A DNA stretch of 64,000 nucleotides, from positions 372,001-436,000 of the forward strand of contig NZ_CP106793.1 in NCBI RefSeq assembly GCF_025642135.1, written 5' to 3'. This document shows positions 59,837 to 64,000 of this stretch, in pieces. The notes below the pieces were generated by a model, which worked only from the letters and a program-made list of their open reading frames with translations, ran no database searches and was not told the origin of the DNA. A program made the position numbers and the translations under genes. Position 1 is the first letter of the stretch. Each line of letters begins with the position of its first letter. The stretch comes from Streptomyces cynarae. Its GTDB lineage: Bacteria; Actinomycetota; Actinomycetes; Streptomycetales; Streptomycetaceae.

Positions 59837-61039
59837 GTGGCGGCAGCCGAGGTGATCGATCTGGTGGCGCTGGGCGAGGACTTCGTCCGCGATCCGTATC
59901 CGGTTTACGCAGCGCTGCGGGAGCGCGGCCCCGTGCACAAAGTGCGGATTCCGGAGGGCGCGGAGGCCTGGCTTGTCGTCGGGTACGAGGCCGGGCGGGC
60001 CGCGCTGGTGGATCCGCGGTTGTCCAAGCAGTGGGAGAACGCCTCGCCGTCCTTTCCGATCCCCAGTCCGTCTGCCGGGTCCCACATGCTCAACTCCGAT
60101 CCACCGGACCATGAACGGCTGCGCAAGCTGGTCGTCCGTGAGTTCACTCCACGCCGGATCGAGCAGCTCTCGCAGCGGGTGCGGCAGATCACCGACAAGT
60201 TGCTCGACGCGATGGTGGTGCTGCCAGAAGGGCGGGCCGATCTCGTCGAGGCACTCTCGTTCCCGCTTCCGATCTCGGTCATCTGCGAGCTGCTCGGTGT
60301 GCCCATGCTCGACCGGGCGGCGTTCCGTGCCTGGACCGGCACGATCCTCACCGATCCCGACCCGGAGGCGCGGCTCGCGGCGACGAATGAGGTCGCCAAA
60401 TATCTCACCGACTTGTTGGAGCGCAAGCGCCGGGCCCCAGGCCAGGACCTCATGAGCGCCCTGATCCGCACCACTGACGAGGACGGTGACCGGCTGTCCG
60501 CGGACGAACTGCGCGGGACCGCCTGGCTGCTGCTGGTCGCGGGGCATGAGACCACGGTCAATCTGATCTCCAACGGCGTGTTGGCTCTGTTGACCCATCC
60601 CGACCAACTCGCCGCACTCCGCCAGGACATGACGCTCATCGACAACGCGGTGGAGGAGATGCTGCGCTACGACGGACCGGTGGAGACGCCGACGTTCAGG
60701 TTCACCACCGAGCCGGTCCAGATCGGCACTACGGTGATCCCCGGCGGTGGTGAGCTGGTCCTCGTGGCCCTGGCCGACGCGAACCATGACCCGGCACGCT
60801 TCCCCGACCCCGGTCGCTTCGACATCCGGCGGCCCGCAGGCGGTCATGTCGCCTTCGGTCACGGCATCCACTACTGCCTCGGCGCGCCGCTCGCCCGCAT
60901 GGAGGCTCGGATAGCGCTCCGTGCCCTGCTGGAGCGCTGCCCCGACCTCGCACTCGACGCGCACCCGGCCGCCCTGACCTGGCGCCCCGGCATGCTCATC
61001 CGGGGCCCGCATCAGCTGCCGGTGCGGTGGAAGTCCTGA
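59837..61039 (+). CDS. Cytochrome P450
   Basis: 400 residues from GTG 59837, preceded by GGGGGCAGG (ATG 59771 is in frame but has no ribosome-binding site). I-helix LLLVAGHETTVNLISNGVLA with the oxygen-binding Thr, ExxR in VEEMLRYDGPVETPTFRF, and heme loop VAFGHGIHYCLGAPLARMEA with the Cys ligand. Soluble class I bacterial P450, similar in plan to CYP107/CYP105 types that hydroxylate xenobiotics or natural products. No ferredoxin or ferredoxin reductase gene is adjacent. Confidence 0.95.
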   Translation: MAAAEVIDLVALGEDFVRDPYPVYAALRERGPVHKVRIPEGAEAWLVVGYEAGRAALVDPRLSKQWENASPSFPIPSPSAGSHMLNSDPPDHERLRKLVVREFTPRRIEQLSQRVRQITDKLLDAMVVLPEGRADLVEALSFPLPISVICELLGVPMLDRAAFRAWTGTILTDPDPEARLAATNEVAKYLTDLLERKRRAPGQDLMSALIRTTDEDGDRLSADELRGTAWLLLVAGHETTVNLISNGVLALLTHPDQLAALRQDMTLIDNAVEEMLRYDGPVETPTFRFTTEPVQIGTTVIPGGGELVLVALADANHDPARFPDPGRFDIRRPAGGHVAFGHGIHYCLGAPLARMEARIALRALLERCPDLALDAHPAALTWRPGMLIRGPHQLPVRWKS

Positions 61040-61099
61040 CCTCGCGCTTGCGGAACACCTCATCCGTTCTCATGTGACTACTCCATCGCCGAGTCGCTC

Positions 61100-61600
61100 A
61101 CGTGGACATGGGGCGGGATGACCTGACGGATTCCCGGTCACTGCTCCGTCGCGCGTCGGCCGACTCGCCGAGGTGTTCGGCCGGCTGAAACAGGGCCGGG
61201 AGCGCATTCGTGATGGCCGCTCGGGCGCCGTCGTCCAAGGCGGCGAGTGCGGCGTCGACCCGGCGTTCGTGGGCCGTGGTCCAGGCGGCGAGCTTCTCGC
61301 GGCCGCCGTCGGTGAGGGTGACGCGGAGGCTCGCGGCGGTCGGCGGCGTCGACATCACGCGCGACGAGGCCGGCGCTGATCATCTGCCCGATCAGTCCGC
61401 TGACGGTGCTCGGGGCCAGGCGGCGGAGGGCGGCAAGGTCACTGATCTGTGCGGGAGAGTGCTCACCGAGCACCTGCAGCAGCTCGACCTGCGCCATGGG
61501 AAGGGCCACCGCGAGGGTGGTGGCTTCCGGCGGCGGCGTCGGTGACGAAGTGGTTGGCACCCGTCGGAATCGGCCAGGGAGGCGGCGGGTGGCCTCCTCG
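61100..61600 (-). pseudogene. MarR family regulator, frameshifted
   Basis: MAQVELLQVLGEHSPAQISD and APSTVSGLIGQMISAGLVAR are the MarR winged helix. After DVDAADRR the frame shifts by one near 61350; the wing and dimer helix continue as SLRVTLTDGGREKLAAWTTA and AALAALDDGARAAITNALPA. A sequencing error or programmed event cannot be excluded, since everything else is intact. It is divergent from the ClC gene, with a perfect palindrome between them. Confidence 0.75.
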
Positions 61601-61782
61601 GGGCGCGGGCCGGAACCCGTGCACGGAAGTCGTTTAGGACCTGCAGCAACGGGGCGGTGCTCAGCTCAGTGGCCGCGTCCCCACGGCGGCTGTCCGTAGC
61701 TGGACGGATCCGGACAGCGTCTACGCCGCGCGCGAATGCCACCGGCGCCTCGGCAGATCCGCGCTGCTGCATCCTTGATACG

Positions 61783-61799
61783 TTTTGCATAATGCAAAA
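61783..61799. promoter_or_regulatory. MarR-type operator TTTTGCATAATGCAAAA
   Basis: A perfect 17-bp palindrome 18 bp before the ClC start, between the broken MarR gene and ClC. The core TTGCATAATGCAA is typical of MarR-family sites. A related site is at 63693-63709. Confidence 0.8.
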
Positions 61800-61816
61800 G
61801 TAAGGAAGGGGAAGTG

Positions 61817-63607
61817 ATGGGTGCCATTGAGACGGCCGGGGACATGGAGCGGACGACAAGCGCCACGACGAGAGAGCTCCCGTCGGCGCGGAAGCTCACG
61901 GCGCTGCGCTCCACACCCTGGGTCCTGATGGTGCTCGCGGTCGTCGTCGGCGCCGGATCCGGAGCCGGCTCGGTCGTCTTCCGCTGGTGCATCCAGACCT
62001 TCACACGCCTCTTCTCCGGACACGCCGACTACGCAGCCGCCCCGGGCACGAGCAATCCGCACGTCCCGTGGCTCGGTCCGTACTTCGTGCTCCTCGCCCC
62101 GGTGGCCGGCGGCCTGATGTACGGGCCACTGGTGAATCGGTTCGCCAAGGAAGCCCGCGGCCACGGCGTGCCTGAGGTGATGTTGGCCGTGGCCCAGCGC
62201 GGCGGCCGCATCAGCCCGAAGGTCGCCGTCGTCAAGACGCTCGCCTCAGCTCTGACCATCGGCTCGGGCGGCTCCGTGGGCCGCGAAGGCCCGATCGTGC
62301 AGATCGGCTCCGCGCTCGGCTCTACCCTCGGCCGCATGTCCAAGGTGACCGAGGGGCGCTTGAAGCTCCTGGTCGCCTGCGGTGCGGCAGGGGGCATCGC
62401 CGCGACGTTCAACGCCCCGCTGGCCGGCGTGTTCTTCGCCATGGAACTGATCTTGGGCACCTTCAGCGCGGAAGCGTTCGGAGCCACGGTGCTGGCCAGT
62501 GTGACGGCGAGCGTGATCGGCCGTGCCGCCTTCGGCAACGCGGTCTTCCTGCACCTGCCGGACTTCCACATCGACCATCTCGCCCAGTACGGGCTGATCG
62601 CGCTGCTCGGCGTCGTCGCCGCCGTGGTCGGGGTGGGCTTCTCGCGGTTCCTGTACCTGATCGAGGACGCCTGCGACTGGGTCTGGCGCGGCCCCGAGTG
62701 GCTGCGCCCGGCGGTTGGCGGCCTGGCGCTCGGTCTGGTGCTGCTCGCGCTGCCCGAGATGTACGGGGTCGGCTACCCGGTCCTGCAGAAAGCGACCCAG
62801 GGCGGGTACGCGGTCGGCTTCCTGCTGCTGTTGCTGGTGGGCAAGATGCTGGCGACCAGCCTGACGATCGGCATCGGAGGATCGGGCGGGGTGTTCGCTC
62901 CCAGCCTGTTCATCGGGGCGATGCTGGGGTCCGCCTACGGAACGGGAGTCCACCATCTGCTGCCCCAGTCTGCCGGCGCCGTGGGCGCCTACGCGTTGAT
63001 CGGCATGGGCGCCGTGTTCGCCGGCGCGGCCCGGGCCCCGATCACCGCGGTGGTCATTCTCTTCGAGCTCACCGGCGAATACTCGATCATCCTGCCGCTG
63101 ATGCTCGCGATCGTGCTCGCCACCGCCGCCAGCCGTCTGCTGGCCCACGACACCATCTACACGCTCAAGCTGCGCCGGCGCGGCATCGATCTCGAGGGTC
63201 CGGCCCGCGGTGCGTGGATCGGTGGCCAGCGCGTCAGCGCCGTCATGGACCCCCTGCCCTCGCCCCTGCCCGCGTCCACCACGCTTGCGGACGCCGCCGA
63301 TCTGCTACGCCTGTCCGGCCACGGTGCCCTGCCCGTGATCGACGGCTCCGGAGCGTACGTGGGCGTCGTCACGGCGCAGGCCGTGGCTGAGGCCCTTGCC
63401 GAACAGCCGGACGCAGCGCCGTCGCTCGTCGGGCAGCTCGCCGAGCTGCCCACGCCGGTGCAAGCGGACCAGCCCCTTGCACTGGCCCTGCACGCTCTTC
63501 TCTCAGCAGCAGGCACCGGCGTGCCCGTCCTGGACCCTGACAACGGCAAGCCGGTTGGTTGGCTGAGCCACCAAAACGCCCTCCGTGCAGTGCACACCGC
63601 CGCCTGA
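61817..63607 (+). CDS. ClC-type chloride channel/antiporter with CBS domains
   Basis: 596 residues from ATG 61817 (GTG 61814 alternative), after GGAAGGGGA. About ten to twelve membrane segments; chloride-selectivity motifs GSGGSVGREGPIVQIGSALG (with the gating Glu in GREGP) and GIGGSGGVFAPSLFIGAMLG (GxFxP), and a conserved Asn-Ala-Pro-Leu-Ala stretch (ATFNAPLAGVFFAMEL). The last about 130 residues contain a CBS pair (VMDPLPSPLPASTTLADAAD, PVIDGSGAYVGVVTAQAVAE). It exchanges chloride for protons or conducts chloride at the plasma membrane. The palindrome immediately upstream suggests MarR-type repression. Confidence 0.92.
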   Translation: MGAIETAGDMERTTSATTRELPSARKLTALRSTPWVLMVLAVVVGAGSGAGSVVFRWCIQTFTRLFSGHADYAAAPGTSNPHVPWLGPYFVLLAPVAGGLMYGPLVNRFAKEARGHGVPEVMLAVAQRGGRISPKVAVVKTLASALTIGSGGSVGREGPIVQIGSALGSTLGRMSKVTEGRLKLLVACGAAGGIAATFNAPLAGVFFAMELILGTFSAEAFGATVLASVTASVIGRAAFGNAVFLHLPDFHIDHLAQYGLIALLGVVAAVVGVGFSRFLYLIEDACDWVWRGPEWLRPAVGGLALGLVLLALPEMYGVGYPVLQKATQGGYAVGFLLLLLVGKMLATSLTIGIGGSGGVFAPSLFIGAMLGSAYGTGVHHLLPQSAGAVGAYALIGMGAVFAGAARAPITAVVILFELTGEYSIILPLMLAIVLATAASRLLAHDTIYTLKLRRRGIDLEGPARGAWIGGQRVSAVMDPLPSPLPASTTLADAADLLRLSGHGALPVIDGSGAYVGVVTAQAVAEALAEQPDAAPSLVGQLAELPTPVQADQPLALALHALLSAAGTGVPVLDPDNGKPVGWLSHQNALRAVHTAA

Positions 63608-63692
63608 CGGTCGTCGAAGGCGACCCCGCGCCCACTCGTTCGCATGCCTCGACTGCTGGGGGCATGCGCAGAAGAGGATGAAACGGGATATT

Positions 63693-63709
63693 TATTGCAT
63701 AATGAAAAA
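63693..63709. promoter_or_regulatory. Second MarR-type site (TATTGCATAATGAAAAA)
   Basis: This keeps the TTGCATAATG core and matches 15 of 17 bases of the operator at 61783, in an AT-rich patch 26 bp upstream of the SPW gene. It suggests the ClC and SPW genes are co-regulated. Confidence 0.65.
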
Positions 63710-63735
63710 TCGCTTGCGAGAGGAAAGCGGCCGTT

Positions 63736-64000
63736 ATGTCGTATCCCTGGCGCTCGACCGAACTCGGCGATCCTTCTGCTCCGCCCCAGATGCGGACTGA
63801 TCCGAAGCGGGCTGTGACGCGCGGCCGGGCAGCCGTCATCCACGGACTCATCCTGCTGACGGGCATCTTCGCGGCGGTTTCGCCCTGGGTGGTCCACTTT
63901 TCCAGAACCAACCCCTACCTCACGCCTGTCAACCTGACTGTGGGGCTCACCACCGCCGCGATCGGCATTGGACTGCCCCTCGCGCCGGAGCGGCGGCATC
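63736..64000 (+). CDS. SPW repeat membrane protein, 3' end beyond window
   Basis: 88 codons seen from ATG 63736 (AGGAAAGCGG upstream). After a hydrophilic N-terminus (YPWRSTELGDPSAPPQMRTD) come two hydrophobic segments, VIHGLILLTGIFAAVSPWVV containing the SPW motif, and VNLTVGLTTAAIGIGLPLA. SPW proteins are small membrane proteins of unknown role. The shared operator suggests a link with the ClC transporter. Confidence 0.75.
   Translation, partial: MSYPWRSTELGDPSAPPQMRTDPKRAVTRGRAAVIHGLILLTGIFAAVSPWVVHFSRTNPYLTPVNLTVGLTTAAIGIGLPLAPERRH

Noticed and set aside
59801..61063. Minus-strand open frame of 420 codons opposite the P450
   Set aside because: The plus strand has all P450 motifs; the antisense frame is a compositional artefact.
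1..64000. CRISPR arrays, rRNA and tRNA genes
   Set aside because: No regularly spaced repeats, no CCA-type cloverleaf sequence and no rRNA stretch were noticed by eye. A dedicated tRNA scan would be needed to be certain.

Overview
The window looks like an accessory stretch of a Streptomyces replicon, probably a chromosome arm or a large linear plasmid. The base composition is very GC-rich. The regulatory set is typical of that genus: three PP2C/SpoIIE phosphatases with PAS sensors, ECF sigma factors, a SARP regulator, MocR and TetR regulators, DUF5709 and DUF6510. Intact genes alternate with long gene-poor stretches, many pseudogenes and remnants of several transposon families (IS21, IS5, IS110 and an unassigned type). 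No rRNA, tRNA or CRISPR array was recognised.

Layout. 1-9.6 kb: a partial quinone reductase, an AhpD-like gene divergent from its TetR regulator, a transposase remnant, a large PAS-GAF-PP2C-kinase phosphatase, a minus-strand block of quinone reductase and GNAT genes, and a small unknown protein. 10-18.4 kb: MFS exporter, AlkA-like glycosylase, a graveyard of gene fragments (12.7-14.1 kb), a third quinone reductase, MmcQ, nitroreductase, PEP-mutase-like enzyme, and a second AhpD-like gene with a destroyed TetR copy. 19-31 kb: MsrB, a dead IS21, an epimerase, TetR, a cytoplasmic molybdoenzyme/flavin reductase/DUF6510 operon, a second MsrB, RraA-like, DUF417 (RclC-like) and DUF427. 31.7-46 kb: transaldolase, MOSC protein, a second molybdoenzyme with a dead reductase partner, two sigma factors, thioredoxin, SDR, SARP, a second TetR, MsrA. 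46-64 kb: two PAS phosphatases, a dead quinone reductase, an SDR-MocR fusion, a MocR/MFS pair, an AKR-ADH mosaic, P450, a broken MarR, a ClC antiporter and an SPW protein.

Theme. Many genes deal with oxidant and electrophile damage: MsrA, MsrB (two), MsrP-like molybdoenzymes (two), thioredoxin, a SigR-like sigma factor, AhpD-like proteins, nitroreductase, several quinone reductases and an RclC-like membrane protein. Nearly every family occurs twice or more, one copy often intact and the other broken. Several operators recur: TGGGCT-N4-AGCCCA twice in front of each AhpD gene; GGACCTYRAGGTCC at two TetR genes, with a related site before one quinone reductase; a 17-bp site shared by another quinone reductase and mmcQ; and TTGCATAATG boxes before the ClC and SPW genes. 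I infer a stress-defence island built by duplication, local recombination and IS activity, with cross-talk through shared operators. All function calls rest on reading the sequence; no database search was run.
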